This document shows, in pieces, positions 20,423 through 29,856 of a DNA stretch of 64,000 nt. Where the stretch lies: assembly GCF_001591585.1 (NCBI RefSeq), contig NZ_BCVE01000002.1, positions 310,001 to 374,000 of the forward strand, read 5' to 3'. Under the pieces are notes generated by a model. That model worked only from the letters and a program-made list of their open reading frames with translations, searched no databases and had not been told where the DNA came from. Numbering within the stretch: position 1 is the stretch's first letter; every line of letters begins with the position of its first letter. The stretch is from Niallia circulans NBRC 13626. Its GTDB lineage: Bacteria; Bacillota; Bacilli; Bacillales; Cytobacillaceae. The position numbers and the translations under genes are program-made.

Positions 20423-21145
20423 ATGAAGTTGTTGAAACTATTACTTTTGCTCGCTCCCTTTTTTAGTTCGGAGCAAGTTTGGGAATACTTCCATATTGAT
20501 GACCATCCAAGACAAAAAAACGAAATAGTAAGTCAAGTATCAAGCTCTTCTAATAAAATACTGTTAGATGTTCCATTGATAAAACAAAATCCAGAATTAC
20601 GATATGGATGTGAGGTAACAAGTTTAGCAATGGTCTTAAATTATGCTGGTGTTAAAGTAACGAAAATGGACCTTTTTAAAGACATAGAGAAGGACTCAGA
20701 TCCATTAGTCCGAAAAAACGGAAATATTATTAAATGGGGAGATCCTTCTATTGGCTTTGTTGGAGATATGACTGGAAAAAAGGCTGGTTACGCTGTATTT
20801 GATAGACCAATGGAAGATCTTGTTAACAAATATTTACCTGAAAGAGCAGTTAATTTAACAAATTCTTCTTTTCATGACTTAGAAAAACATGTTGAGAATG
20901 GTTATCCAATTGTCGTGTGGACGACTGGGGATTATCGTTTACCCGATAGATGGGAATCATGGGAACATAATGGAAGAACAATTAAAACACCATTGGATTT
21001 ACATGCAGTTGTTTTAGTCGGGTTCAGTAAAGAGCATGTTTACTTAAATGATCCCTTATCTGGTAAGAAAAACGTCAAAGTAAATAAAAAAAACTTTATT
21101 AACTCCTGGCATGCTTTAAAGTCAAGAGCAATTAGTTATCGCTAA
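20423..21145 (+). CDS. secreted C39-like cysteine peptidase
   Basis: The product has 240 residues from ATG 20423 (AGAGG 7 bases upstream). Its N-terminus MKLLKLLLLLAPFFS is a signal peptide or anchor. The peptidase C39_2 domain has a Cys in RYGCEVTSLAMVLNYAG (Cys63), LDLHAVVLVGF (His194) and VYLNDPLSG (Asp210), the expected Cys-His-Asp triad. The expected upstream Gln (oxyanion) may be Gln55. It resembles B. subtilis YvpB. No bacteriocin gene or ABC exporter is nearby, so it is not the C39 domain of a bacteriocin transporter. Confidence 0.8.
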   Translation: MKLLKLLLLLAPFFSSEQVWEYFHIDDHPRQKNEIVSQVSSSSNKILLDVPLIKQNPELRYGCEVTSLAMVLNYAGVKVTKMDLFKDIEKDSDPLVRKNGNIIKWGDPSIGFVGDMTGKKAGYAVFDRPMEDLVNKYLPERAVNLTNSSFHDLEKHVENGYPIVVWTTGDYRLPDRWESWEHNGRTIKTPLDLHAVVLVGFSKEHVYLNDPLSGKKNVKVNKKNFINSWHALKSRAISYR

Positions 21146-21461
21146 AGCCAAAAAGTTTTTTACACTTTGTATGGATCAAAGCTGAATATCTCTAAGTGGC
21201 TGGCTGCATTCCCTTTAGTATTTGCTAACAGCTAATCAGCAGCTTGAATACACTTCACTTTCTATGTAGGCGAACGCTGCTCTTCATATGAGTTCTTGAT
21301 CGCGCTAACCCTAGGAATTTGTATTCAGGCTGCCTTACTCTCCACCCTCTTATTCCCTATAAAATCAAGACTTCACACTTTTTAAACACTTAAATTATAA
21401 TGGCAAATTTTCAATTATCCTTCCCTCCTGTATGTTTATGATTTACTCTTATCAATCATGT
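21146..21461. other. non-coding stretch with a distant inverted repeat
   Basis: GCAGCTTGAATACA (21239-21252) is complementary to TGTATTCAGGCTGC (21320-21333) with one G-T pair, and TAGG/CCTA blocks lie inside. No ORF is supported. The segment is more GC-rich than its surroundings. Confidence 0.35.
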
Positions 21462-23561
21462 TTAAAATTGCCTAAGAAATTGTTCTGCGTCTTCACAAGT
21501 CAATGGCTTTGAATAATAATAACCTTGTGCTTTCTGACAATTTGCCTTTTTTAAAAAATCTTCTTGATCTTTATTCTCGACACCTTCTGCAATTACTTCC
21601 ATTCCTAAATTTTGACCTAAGTGAATAATTGTAGTTGTAATGGCAGCATCCTTGGCATTTATCACAGCATCTTTAATAAAAGACTGGTCAATTTTTAACA
21701 CATCGATGGGAAATTGCTTTATATAGCTAAGAGAAGAATAGCCCGTTCCAAAATCATCAACAGAAATAATAACACCCAATTCCTTTAAATTCCGCAAAAT
21801 AGGAACTGCTTCTTTAATATTCTCCATAACCCCTTCTGTAATTTCCACTTCTAAGAGGAATGGCTGGATGTTATATTTTTGGATAGCATCTCGAATTACT
21901 TCTACAAAATTAGGTTGTTGAAATTGCTTAGGAGAAATATTCACAGCGATTCTGGTATCTAGGTTGTAAAGTGTTTTCCAAATCTTTATCTGCTCACACG
22001 CCGTTTCAATAACCCAATTCCCAATCGATATAATGAGACCCGTATCCTCAGCAAGCGGTATAAAGTCATTTGGAGCAACCAAGCCTAACGATGGACTCTC
22101 CCACCGTAATAGTGCTTCAAAGCTATTGAAAGTATAATCATTCAAATCAATTTGCGGCTGATAATACAATTTCAGTTCATTCCTTTGAATAGCTTTTCGT
22201 AATTTTGTTTCAATTGATACTATATTAGTTAAAGCTGTTGTCATATCAGAACGATAAAATTGATAGTGTGCTTTGCCTCTTTCTTTTACTCGAAAAAGTG
22301 CCTCATCAGCATTTTTTATCAATGTTTCAATATCTTCTCCATCCTGTGGATACATGCTAATTCCAATACTGGGACTTATATAATATTCCTGAGAATCTAG
22401 ATAGAAAGAATTAGCAAAGGTTGAAAGGATTTGCTGAGCATTGCTTGCTGCTTCTTGTCTATTCGTCTGCGAAAGGAGAATATTAAATTCATCTCCTCCT
22501 TGACGATACACATGACATTTGTAATTATTAAACTCTAATAAGCGTTCCGCTACTTTTACAAGAATTTGATCACCTACAATATGACCAAATGTATCATTGA
22601 TATATTTAAATCTGTCTAAATCAATGGTCATTAAGGCGAAAGCAGCTTGCTCTGTTTCCGCTCTTTTTATTTCAAGATTTATATCCTCCATTAGAGCTCG
22701 TCTATTATAAAGTCCTGTCAGCTGATCATGAAAAGACATAAACTGAATCTTTTCTTCCGTCTTCCTCCTTTCTGAAATATCTCTTAAGATGACATAAATC
22801 CCCTTAATGGTTCGATTCACTATAATAGGTACGAATTTTGAATGTACAGATAATTCTGTTCCCTTTGTGCTCATTAATTTACAATCGATTGATTGTGATG
22901 TATTTGTCAGTTTACATTTTCTAAAACTTCCATAAAAAACTGTATTCTCCCTATCTATTAGATCATAAAGCGAAAAAATCGTTTTAGCTTCGTCACTAAA
23001 ACCAATTAATTTCAATCCAGCAGGATTCACCTCCTGTATAACTCCATCTAAATTGACTGTGAGAACAGCATCTAAGTTATTCTCTACTAATGAACGAAAT
23101 CGTTGTTCACTTTCAAGTAATAAATGTTTTTCCTTGATGGATTCTGTAATATCTCTCGTAATAGAAACAATATATTTTACTTCATCTTGATCATCCTTTA
23201 TAGGCGTTAAAACAGATTCTGCATAGATAATATTTCCATCTTCAAGCTTGATTTCATCTGTATAACTATGATTTCCCTTCATCTTACATACTGTAGAATA
23301 TTCCTTTTGTAATCTAGCCGCTATGTAGGCAGAATTAACATCTTGGATTTTTTTCCCTATAAAGTTGAGTGGTAATTTAGCAAACAAGTATGCAGCTTCA
23401 TTCACAAAAATATAGCGAAAAACTTCCCCTTTCTCGACTTTCATAATAAAGACCATATCTTTAATATACATAAAAATAATTTCAAAAATAATATTCTCTA
23501 TATTTGATTTGGATTGAGCGATCATTTTCTTACTTGTGCTATTCTTGTTATATTTGTCCAT
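21462..23561 (-). CDS. PAS-PAS-GGDEF-EAL c-di-GMP turnover protein
   Basis: This 699-residue cytoplasmic protein combines two PAS domains (about 25-145 and 150-265), a GGDEF cyclase domain (about 270-440) with intact GGDEF near 355-359, and an EAL phosphodiesterase domain (about 445-695) with EALLRW near 482, VEITEG, DDFGTGYSS near 602 and EGVEN. Both active sites look intact, so it could make and degrade c-di-GMP. I see no RxxD inhibitory site five residues before GGDEF. ATG 23561 is preferred because AAGGA lies 9 bases upstream. It has no membrane segment, so its signal is presumably intracellular. Confidence 0.92.
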   Translation of the reverse strand: MDKYNKNSTSKKMIAQSKSNIENIIFEIIFMYIKDMVFIMKVEKGEVFRYIFVNEAAYLFAKLPLNFIGKKIQDVNSAYIAARLQKEYSTVCKMKGNHSYTDEIKLEDGNIIYAESVLTPIKDDQDEVKYIVSITRDITESIKEKHLLLESEQRFRSLVENNLDAVLTVNLDGVIQEVNPAGLKLIGFSDEAKTIFSLYDLIDRENTVFYGSFRKCKLTNTSQSIDCKLMSTKGTELSVHSKFVPIIVNRTIKGIYVILRDISERRKTEEKIQFMSFHDQLTGLYNRRALMEDINLEIKRAETEQAAFALMTIDLDRFKYINDTFGHIVGDQILVKVAERLLEFNNYKCHVYRQGGDEFNILLSQTNRQEAASNAQQILSTFANSFYLDSQEYYISPSIGISMYPQDGEDIETLIKNADEALFRVKERGKAHYQFYRSDMTTALTNIVSIETKLRKAIQRNELKLYYQPQIDLNDYTFNSFEALLRWESPSLGLVAPNDFIPLAEDTGLIISIGNWVIETACEQIKIWKTLYNLDTRIAVNISPKQFQQPNFVEVIRDAIQKYNIQPFLLEVEITEGVMENIKEAVPILRNLKELGVIISVDDFGTGYSSLSYIKQFPIDVLKIDQSFIKDAVINAKDAAITTTIIHLGQNLGMEVIAEGVENKDQEDFLKKANCQKAQGYYYSKPLTCEDAEQFLRQF

Positions 23562-23831
23562 CCATCTCATTCCTTACATGCAGCAATATATTAATTTGTT
23601 CTTAAAAGATATACACAATACACCAACGTCTTCTTTTACTACTATTATCGGCATGTGAATCCATTTCTGTACTCAAATAGATAAAAAATTATGTCTATTC
23701 TTAAAATAAAGTTTATCTTAATCTTGCTTCAGGAGCACACTTGACAGACAAGCTATTTTTTTTTATTTCCTTTCTTTCGTAAAAATAGTATAATAACTTG
23801 TACTAAACAATAGAAAGGAGAGTTAAAACAA

Positions 23832-24299
23832 TTGAATAAGCAGCAACAATATCCGCCGCCAATACAACCTACTGTTGTAAATCTTCTACAAGCAATCTCA
23901 GTTGTAAACCGTCATGCAAAGACTGCTCCAAACCCAAAGTTTTTATATAAATTAAAACATGACAGTTTACATAAACTATTAGCAGAAGGAAAAGCAAAGA
24001 AAATCGGTCTACACTTCTCAAATAATCCAAAATATAGTCAACAACAATCAGATTTATTGATTGCGTGTGAAAACTATACATTTCATTTGCCTCCGACTAA
24101 AAAGGATTTTGAGGAATTGCCACATTTAGGATCTCTCAATCAAAGTATTCGAAATCCCAAATCAACTCTTTCCTTAACACAATCTAAAAAGCTTTTATCC
24201 ACCTATACTGGATTAAAAGAAGAGACACCACCAAATCATTCAATCCGCAAAAAGAAATACCAAAAACCTGTTTTTAAAAAACTTGGTGAAAGCTATTAA
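23832..24299 (+). CDS. ykyB: YkyB-family protein
   Basis: The 155-residue protein uses a TTG start behind GAAAGGAGAG. The conserved core NRHAKTAPNPKFLYKLKHDSLHKL, GKAKKIGLHFSNNPKYSQQQSD, HLPPTKKDFEELPHLGSLNQSIRNPK and C-terminal KPVFKKLGESY (each quoted in part) match B. subtilis YkyB. The function is unknown. The protein is basic with no membrane segment. As in B. subtilis it lies near ykuI and an MFS gene. Confidence 0.9.
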   Translation: MNKQQQYPPPIQPTVVNLLQAISVVNRHAKTAPNPKFLYKLKHDSLHKLLAEGKAKKIGLHFSNNPKYSQQQSDLLIACENYTFHLPPTKKDFEELPHLGSLNQSIRNPKSTLSLTQSKKLLSTYTGLKEETPPNHSIRKKKYQKPVFKKLGESY

Positions 24300-24402
24300 T
24301 CTTGAATGAAAACGGTAATCCCCTCGATTCTATCAATTAAAAGAAAATAAGCAGCCTTATTATAATACAAGAATGTGGCTAGAATAAGCATTTCAACTAA
24401 AG

Positions 24403-24453
24403 AAACAGCCACCCCATCACATGAACGTTCGAATGCTGGGGTGGCTGTTTTTC
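24403..24453 (+). terminator. terminator of ykyB
   Basis: AAACAGCCACCCCA (24403-24416) pairs with TGGGGTGGCTGTTT (24437-24450), a 14-bp perfect stem, followed by TT. Confidence 0.88.
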
Positions 24454-24844
24454 GTCCTAAAAGGCTGTTTCAGAAAATTACTATTAGATAACCCTTACCG
24501 AACAATATTGAGGCTGCGGGTGATCATCACAAACCCAACTTCTTTGTATAATTGGTTGGGCTTATATTTGGTAGGGACACTTATGCCCCAGGTCTTTTAA
24601 GTAGTTCTTAAAGACAAATTAAGCAGAATCCGCTTCTTTCCCGCAGAAAGATCCTCTATTTAGTTATGTTGAGTCTCGTTTTAATTGTGCATCTCATAAA
24701 GCTTCCTTCTACAAAATGTTATTTTTCATAAATGAAGAATAGAAATGCAAAGTAATATGAATCAACAAAGACCAGTATTGGGAATCTATAGTATACAGGT
24801 AACCGTCTCTAAACTAAAAGGCCACACCATACATCAAAAACATT
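24454..24844. other. 390-base non-coding stretch before cheV
   Basis: There is no credible ORF. CCCAAC (24534-24539) and GTTGGG face each other across about 15 bases. Base composition is slightly richer in GC than the flanks. It may be decayed sequence, but I recognise no element. Confidence 0.3.
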
Positions 24845-25750
24845 TTATAAAATGATGTTATCGATAATATGAATTAATTCATTAATCTCAGGTTTACTTA
24901 CTTGATCATTCGCTCCTACTACCTGGCCCTTATGTCTTAAATCATCTGTAATTAACGAAGAAAATATAACAACTGGCAATGCTGCTAAGTCAGGATTGTC
25001 TTTCACTACTTTTGTTAAATGATGTCCATCCATTTGAGGCATTTCTATATCGGTAATCATTAACTGAGCAGCTTCTTCTACTGGATGACCGTTCTCTATA
25101 GCTTTCGTTAAATAGTCTAATGCTTCACGCCCATTTTCGAAAAAGGTGATATCCTGGAATCCAGCAGCATTTAAAGTGTCTTCTAATAATTTTCTTAAAA
25201 GGGCAGAATCTTCCACAACAATTAGTTTCTTGTCACTTCTTTTTCTTTCACCTAATTTTTTTACTTGTTGAACATTGATTCCCGACTCCGGATTAATATC
25301 AACAACGATTTTTTCAAAATCTAATAATAAAATCATTTCTCCATTTAATTTGACTACCCCGATAATCTGACTTTCCGTTCCATAGTATGTCTCAGATGGT
25401 TTTTCAATGTTTTCCCATGATATACGATGAATTTGTGTTACATTATGAACATGGAAAATTATTTTTGTTTTATTAAATTCAGAAACAATATACTTGTCCT
25501 TTTCAGGAGTATCAGAAGGAGGATAACCTAATACATTTGCAAGATTAACAACAGTTAATACTTCTCCCCTTAACTCCATAATCCCTTCTATATATGGGTG
25601 TGCGTGTGGGATTGGTGTGATAGGTACTGGATTAATGATTTCTTTAACCTTAATCACATTGATTCCAAAATGATTCTTTCCTACGCTGAATTCTACAATT
25701 TCTAATTCATTTGTTCCCGTTTCTAAAAGTATCCCTTTATCATTTTTCAT
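24845..25750 (-). CDS. cheV: chemotaxis coupling/adaptation protein CheV
   Basis: CheV couples receptors to CheA and adapts through phosphorylation of its receiver domain. The 301 residues comprise a CheW-like domain (about 14-155; FGINVIKVKEI, HPYIEGIMELRG) and a receiver domain (about 174-300) with acidic VVEDS (180-182), phosphoacceptor Asp234 in MITDIEMPQMDG, and Lys in VSKPE. SSLITDDLRHKG is near-identical to B. subtilis CheV. It is monocistronic here, with AAAGGA before the ATG. Confidence 0.96.
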   Translation of the reverse strand: MKNDKGILLETGTNELEIVEFSVGKNHFGINVIKVKEIINPVPITPIPHAHPYIEGIMELRGEVLTVVNLANVLGYPPSDTPEKDKYIVSEFNKTKIIFHVHNVTQIHRISWENIEKPSETYYGTESQIIGVVKLNGEMILLLDFEKIVVDINPESGINVQQVKKLGERKRSDKKLIVVEDSALLRKLLEDTLNAAGFQDITFFENGREALDYLTKAIENGHPVEEAAQLMITDIEMPQMDGHHLTKVVKDNPDLAALPVVIFSSLITDDLRHKGQVVGANDQVSKPEINELIHIIDNIIL

Positions 25751-25946
25751 TTCTGTTTGTCCTTTCGCTCGCCTAAAAATTCACTTATTTAGCCAGACTA
25801 CATCAAATTATTTATACCTATCTTTTATATCGGACTTTTTATCCACTCTTAAAGTAGGACTCGGTAATTTCCCTAAATTCGAAAGACGAAAAGCTGTTCA
25901 CCATCCGATAGTATTTCAGTCTCCACGATTTTTACTAGTAAATGGC

Positions 25947-26034
25947 TAAAAAAAATGCTGTTCATGAAAGAACAATATGAAAATATTCCAATCCTCTCAA
26001 AGAATATTTTCTATCGTTAGCTTTCATGAACAGC
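25947..26034 (-). terminator. long two-tier terminator of the MFS gene
   Basis: GCTGTTCATGAAAG (25957-25970) pairs with CTTTCATGAACAGC (26021-26034), and inside it GAAAATATTC (25979-25988) pairs with GAATATTTTC (26002-26011). Eight T follow on the minus strand. Confidence 0.85.
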
Positions 26035-26078
26035 TTAGTTTTCCTCTTCTATTGGAAAGAAGAAAAGTTTTTTCAATA

Positions 26079-27380
26079 TCATTCTTCCTTTATACGTGCA
26101 TGAATAATTAAACCGATAATAGTTAGAATGATTAAGGAACCTAGTGCAAATCTACTTGCCATATTACCATACTCAGCAAAAACAAATGTAATCGTCCCAT
26201 ATATTATAGGACCGATAATAGATGATACTTTTCCAGAAAAAGCAAATAAACCAAAAAATTGTCCTCTTTTCTCTTCCGGCGTAATTTCAACGATATATGA
26301 TCTTGTTGTTACCCACATACTTCCAAGCGCTACTCCAAATAAACTGCCAGCTACCCAGAATAACCCTTCATTCTTAGCAAGCGTTGCAATAATAATCGCA
26401 ATAACTAACAATATCCCCACATAACGAACAGCTCTGTATGCACCAACACTTTTCGTTATATATCCAAAAACAAAGGAACCAATAATACTTGCAATGGTTG
26501 ACACAAGATAAAGAACAATAAATTTACCAGTATCTAATCCAATAACCGCATTGGCATATGCAGACATCGTCGCAATAGTAGTAGCTAATGCATCATTTAG
26601 AAAAAAGTAAGCAAGCATAAAGGTGAAAATTTTCCGATAACTTTTCATTTGTTTAAAAGTTTCTATTATTTCTCGATATCCAGAAAGAACAGATTGTTTT
26701 TGGATATTTTCTTTTGGTGTATCTTTAATGAAAAAAAATAATGGCAAGGATAAAAGTAAAAAAAGAATACCAGTTGGAATAAAGGATTGATTATATGCCC
26801 CTTTATCTATAAAGAGATAAACAGTTAATCCAATCAGTGTTCCAATATAACCGATGGCTACACCAAAACCTGAGATTAATGGAATCTGTTCCTTTGTTCC
26901 TAAATCAGAAATCATCGTATCATAGAACACTAAGCTAGAATGATAAGTAAATTTAGATAAAACAAAAAAGAGGATAACAAGTGATAAAGATATCGGAATC
27001 CCAAATATCATTTGTGTAGACGGGATAAAAGAGAAAAAACCCATAGCTATGGTTCCAAATACGGTTAATAATGTTAATATAACAATATATTTTTTCTTTC
27101 TTCCAGTTCTGTCCATCATAACGCCAAATAATGGTGTAAAGATAACTAACAGAAAGCTAGCTAATGCATTCGCATATGAAATAAAAGTCGAAGCAATCTG
27201 TTTATTAACTTCATTTGAGCCAATCATATCTTGTAAATACATAGGAAAAAAGATAGTGTTAATATTAGACGAAAAAATAGTATTGGCCGCATCATAAAGG
27301 GCCCATGAGATTATAGGCAAAGAAAAATATAATGCCAGCCCTCTTTTTTTTATTTCTGTTTTATTAGTTATCGGTTCCAT
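26079..27380 (-). CDS. MFS transporter, UMF1/Atg22-like
   Basis: This 433-residue inner-membrane transporter has about 12 hydrophobic segments. The N-terminal SWALYDAANTIFSSNINTIFF is typical of the UMF1/Atg22-like branch (B. subtilis YxiO type), and DRTGRKKKYIV after TM2 is the MFS loop 2-3 motif. EEKRGQFFGLFAFSGKVSSIIGP in the second half also fits this branch. The substrate is unknown. GAGGAG precedes the start. Confidence 0.85.
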   Translation of the reverse strand: MEPITNKTEIKKRGLALYFSLPIISWALYDAANTIFSSNINTIFFPMYLQDMIGSNEVNKQIASTFISYANALASFLLVIFTPLFGVMMDRTGRKKKYIVILTLLTVFGTIAMGFFSFIPSTQMIFGIPISLSLVILFFVLSKFTYHSSLVFYDTMISDLGTKEQIPLISGFGVAIGYIGTLIGLTVYLFIDKGAYNQSFIPTGILFLLLSLPLFFFIKDTPKENIQKQSVLSGYREIIETFKQMKSYRKIFTFMLAYFFLNDALATTIATMSAYANAVIGLDTGKFIVLYLVSTIASIIGSFVFGYITKSVGAYRAVRYVGILLVIAIIIATLAKNEGLFWVAGSLFGVALGSMWVTTRSYIVEITPEEKRGQFFGLFAFSGKVSSIIGPIIYGTITFVFAEYGNMASRFALGSLIILTIIGLIIHARIKEE

Positions 27381-27459
27381 CTATTAAGCTCTCCTCTCAA
27401 ATAGCGGGTATGTAGGGATAAAACAACATACTCCTGTTTGTTCTCCTTAAGAACCATTT

Positions 27460-27504
27460 GGCTTATCCATAATGCTGTCGTCTTACTCACATTATGGATA
27501 AGCC
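27460..27504 (-). terminator. terminator of the RDD gene
   Basis: GGCTTATCCATAATG (27460-27474) pairs perfectly with CATTATGGATAAGCC (27490-27504), a 15-bp stem just past the RDD stop on the minus strand. The T-run is weak. Confidence 0.75.
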
Positions 27505-27518
27505 CACAGGTTTATGAA

Positions 27519-28046
27519 TTATTTTTTTACAACAATGGAACCTACAATTAAATCATGTAACGCTTGTTTTTTCTCCGTGAACGCTGCCAAAATAAAGCCA
27601 ATTAATAAAATCCCTGAAAGGAGACTTGATACGATGTATCTTCCTAGACTTCTCCAGAAAGAAAGCTTATTTCCTTTCAAATCCTCTACCTTTAAACCTA
27701 ATAATTTCTTTCCAATCGTCGCTTGCCATTTAGAGGAATGAAGCAGTGAATAATAAAAAAGACTAATAAACATACATACTGCCATCGTTCCCAAAAAAGC
27801 GGTCATTAATGAGCCTAATAGAGATAAAATTTCAGAATCAGATAATGCATTTATACTGGCTGGATCCATCAATAATTCATCCGGTATTTCCATTGAACTA
27901 ATAAATAAAGCAAAAATGATATTGGAAAAAAATAATAATGGAATGCCTAAAATGATACTATCAATTGCCCATGCTCCAAAACGAATCCAAAATCCTGCAT
28001 ATTGAGGATGATTTTCCTTTTCTTCTATTTGTATAGTTGTTACCAT
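27519..28046 (-). CDS. RDD-family membrane protein
   Basis: The 175 residues open with YAGFWIRFGAWAIDSIILG, the Arg/Asp-Asp family signature in TM1 (here Arg and Asp). Further TM segments lie near 86-112 and 140-160, with the conserved QATIGKKLLGLKVED and RYIVSS blocks and C-terminal TEKKQALHDLIVGSIVV. Some RDD proteins have been linked to Na+ or compatible-solute transport. The specific role here is unknown. Confidence 0.85.
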   Translation of the reverse strand: MVTTIQIEEKENHPQYAGFWIRFGAWAIDSIILGIPLLFFSNIIFALFISSMEIPDELLMDPASINALSDSEILSLLGSLMTAFLGTMAVCMFISLFYYSLLHSSKWQATIGKKLLGLKVEDLKGNKLSFWRSLGRYIVSSLLSGILLIGFILAAFTEKKQALHDLIVGSIVVKK

Positions 28047-28324
28047 TTATTTTCCCCTCCCCACTAATATGATAAATGGTATTTATTTTCTAAACAACCT
28101 TTTTTATGAAATGACTGCTAGCTTTACAATTATTAAACAAAAGAGAAACCTTCCTGCTCCTTGTCTTTAAAAGTTCATAAAATGTTTATTTGTTTTTTTC
28201 TAATTTGTGAAATGTCAAACAAACACCTAGACGATTTTATGCTATTAGAATACGCTAATAGTGTAAGTTGTGAAGGAAGAAAACCGAATATTATTTAATT
28301 AATTAAAGAGAGGACGAGTACACA

Positions 28325-28516
28325 ATGAAGGGTACTGCAATTCTTTTTCACGATGACTTAACGGTAACTTTTCTAGAAAATGTCGATTTAGACACATGGA
28401 AAAAAACAGATAAAATGGACAATGGGAAACTGCTTTTAGAAAATCATCTGAATCAATCAAACCATGAACAACTTTTATTAATGGAAGAAGGCGTTGATTG
28501 GGATTATGGTTACTAA
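28325..28516 (+). CDS. 63-residue acidic protein of unknown function
   Basis: ATG 28325 follows GAGAGGACG. The product is acidic (many Asp/Glu), has no membrane segment, and ends in EEGVDWDYGY. A strong terminator follows directly, so it appears to be a monocistronic gene between the RDD gene and patA. I do not recognise the family. Confidence 0.6.
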   Translation: MKGTAILFHDDLTVTFLENVDLDTWKKTDKMDNGKLLLENHLNQSNHEQLLLMEEGVDWDYGY

Positions 28517-28541
28517 TTAAATAGATATTAGAGCAAGCTTG

Positions 28542-28580
28542 GAGCAGGGATATATTCTTCTATCCCCTGCTCTTTTTATT
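28542..28580 (+). terminator. terminator of the 63-residue ORF
   Basis: GAGCAGGGATA (28542-28552) and TATCCCCTGCTC (28561-28572) form the stem, followed by TTTTTATTTT. Confidence 0.85.
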
Positions 28581-28651
28581 TTGTTTTATGTATTTAAAAC
28601 AATCATAGCTTTTGATATCATTATAGAATACGTTACGTTAGGAGACTTGAT

Positions 28652-29809
28652 ATGGAACATTTAATCAATAAAAAAGTTAAAAATATTGAGATTTCTGGTA
28701 TTAGAAAGTTCGCTAATATGGTTGCTGGAAAAAAAGGAATGGTTTCTTTAACCATCGGCCAGCCTGATTTTCCCACCCCACTACATATTAAAGAGGCAGC
28801 AAAAACTTCCATTGATGAAAACTATACTTCTTATACACATAATGCTGGAGACCTTGCGTTACGGGAAGCGGCATCCCATTTTGTAAATAAAAAATATAAT
28901 CTTTCTTATGATCCTTCCACAGAAGTGATTGTTACCGTGGGAGCTAGCGAAGCTATTGATGTGACATTTCGAACAATTCTCGACGGTGGAGTGGAGGTAA
29001 TCCTGCCAGGACCTGTATATCCTGGATATGAACCAATTATTCGTTTATGTGGTGCGATTCCTGTGCATGCTGATATTCGTCATACTTCTTTCCGTTTTAC
29101 AGCTGACGTCATAAAAAAATATATCACGGAAAAAACAAGATGTATCGTCTTACCCTATCCGTCAAATCCAACAGGTGTCAGCCTAACAAAAGAAGAAATC
29201 AAGGAGATTGCAGCCCTGATTAAAGGAAAAGATATCTTTATTTTAGCAGATGAAATATACAGTGAATTACTATATGATCAAGAGCATGTATCCATTGCTC
29301 AATATCTACGCGAACAAACTATTGTGATTAATGGTCTATCTAAATCACATAGCATGACTGGATGGAGAGTTGGTCTATTATTTGCTCCTTCTTATCTTTG
29401 TCAACAAATCATTAAAGTCCATCAATATAATGTAACTTGTGCCTCTTCAATCTCGCAAAGAGCGGCATTAGAAGCTTTAACTATTGGTATTAATGATGCA
29501 GCACCTTTGAGAGAAGATTATCAAAGAAGAAGAAAATATGTGTATGATCGCTTGTCCTCTATTGGATTGGATGTAGTCATGCCAGATGGGGCGTTTTACT
29601 TTTTCATAAAAGTGCCAACAGCTAAATTGAATTCTTTTGATTTTTGCCTTGATCTAGTCGATAAAGTAAATCTAGCGGTTGTTCCTGGAAGTGCCTTTTC
29701 TGAATTAGGAGAAGGATATTTTCGAATTTCCTTTGCCTATTCTATGGAAACATTGGAAGATGCATGCAATCGTTTTGAGGAATATGTAAAAATACATCTA
29801 GCAAAATAA
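28652..29809 (+). CDS. patA: aminotransferase A (PLP-dependent)
   Basis: This class I/II aminotransferase has 385 residues. In B. subtilis PatA is the main N-acetyl-L,L-DAP aminotransferase candidate of the DAP pathway, which fits dapH and dapL being in the same window. Lys231 in SKSHSMTGWR is the PLP Schiff-base residue, PYPSNPTG (168-175) contacts the cofactor, and ISLTIGQPDF-like VSLTIGQPDF lies near 31-40. QYNVTCASSISQRAALEA is nearly identical to B. subtilis PatA. TAGGAG lies 8 bases before ATG 28652. Confidence 0.92.
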   Translation: MEHLINKKVKNIEISGIRKFANMVAGKKGMVSLTIGQPDFPTPLHIKEAAKTSIDENYTSYTHNAGDLALREAASHFVNKKYNLSYDPSTEVIVTVGASEAIDVTFRTILDGGVEVILPGPVYPGYEPIIRLCGAIPVHADIRHTSFRFTADVIKKYITEKTRCIVLPYPSNPTGVSLTKEEIKEIAALIKGKDIFILADEIYSELLYDQEHVSIAQYLREQTIVINGLSKSHSMTGWRVGLLFAPSYLCQQIIKVHQYNVTCASSISQRAALEALTIGINDAAPLREDYQRRRKYVYDRLSSIGLDVVMPDGAFYFFIKVPTAKLNSFDFCLDLVDKVNLAVVPGSAFSELGEGYFRISFAYSMETLEDACNRFEEYVKIHLAK

Positions 29810-29810
29810 A

Positions 29811-29856
29811 AAAACAGCTTCTAATCTTGGCTTTCACCGATTAGAAGCTGTTTTTT
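29811..29856. terminator. bidirectional terminator between patA and ykwC
   Basis: AAAACAGCTTCTAATC (29811-29826) pairs perfectly with GATTAGAAGCTGTTTT (29839-29854), with A- and T-runs on either side. Confidence 0.92.

Noticed and set aside
20423-21145. Bacteriocin-processing C39 peptidase
   Set aside because: No ABC-transporter domains and no bacteriocin precursor gene nearby; the protein is a short secreted C39-like peptidase instead.
24454-24844. Possible remnant of an insertion sequence
   Set aside because: No transposase fragment, terminal repeats or target duplication could be recognised.
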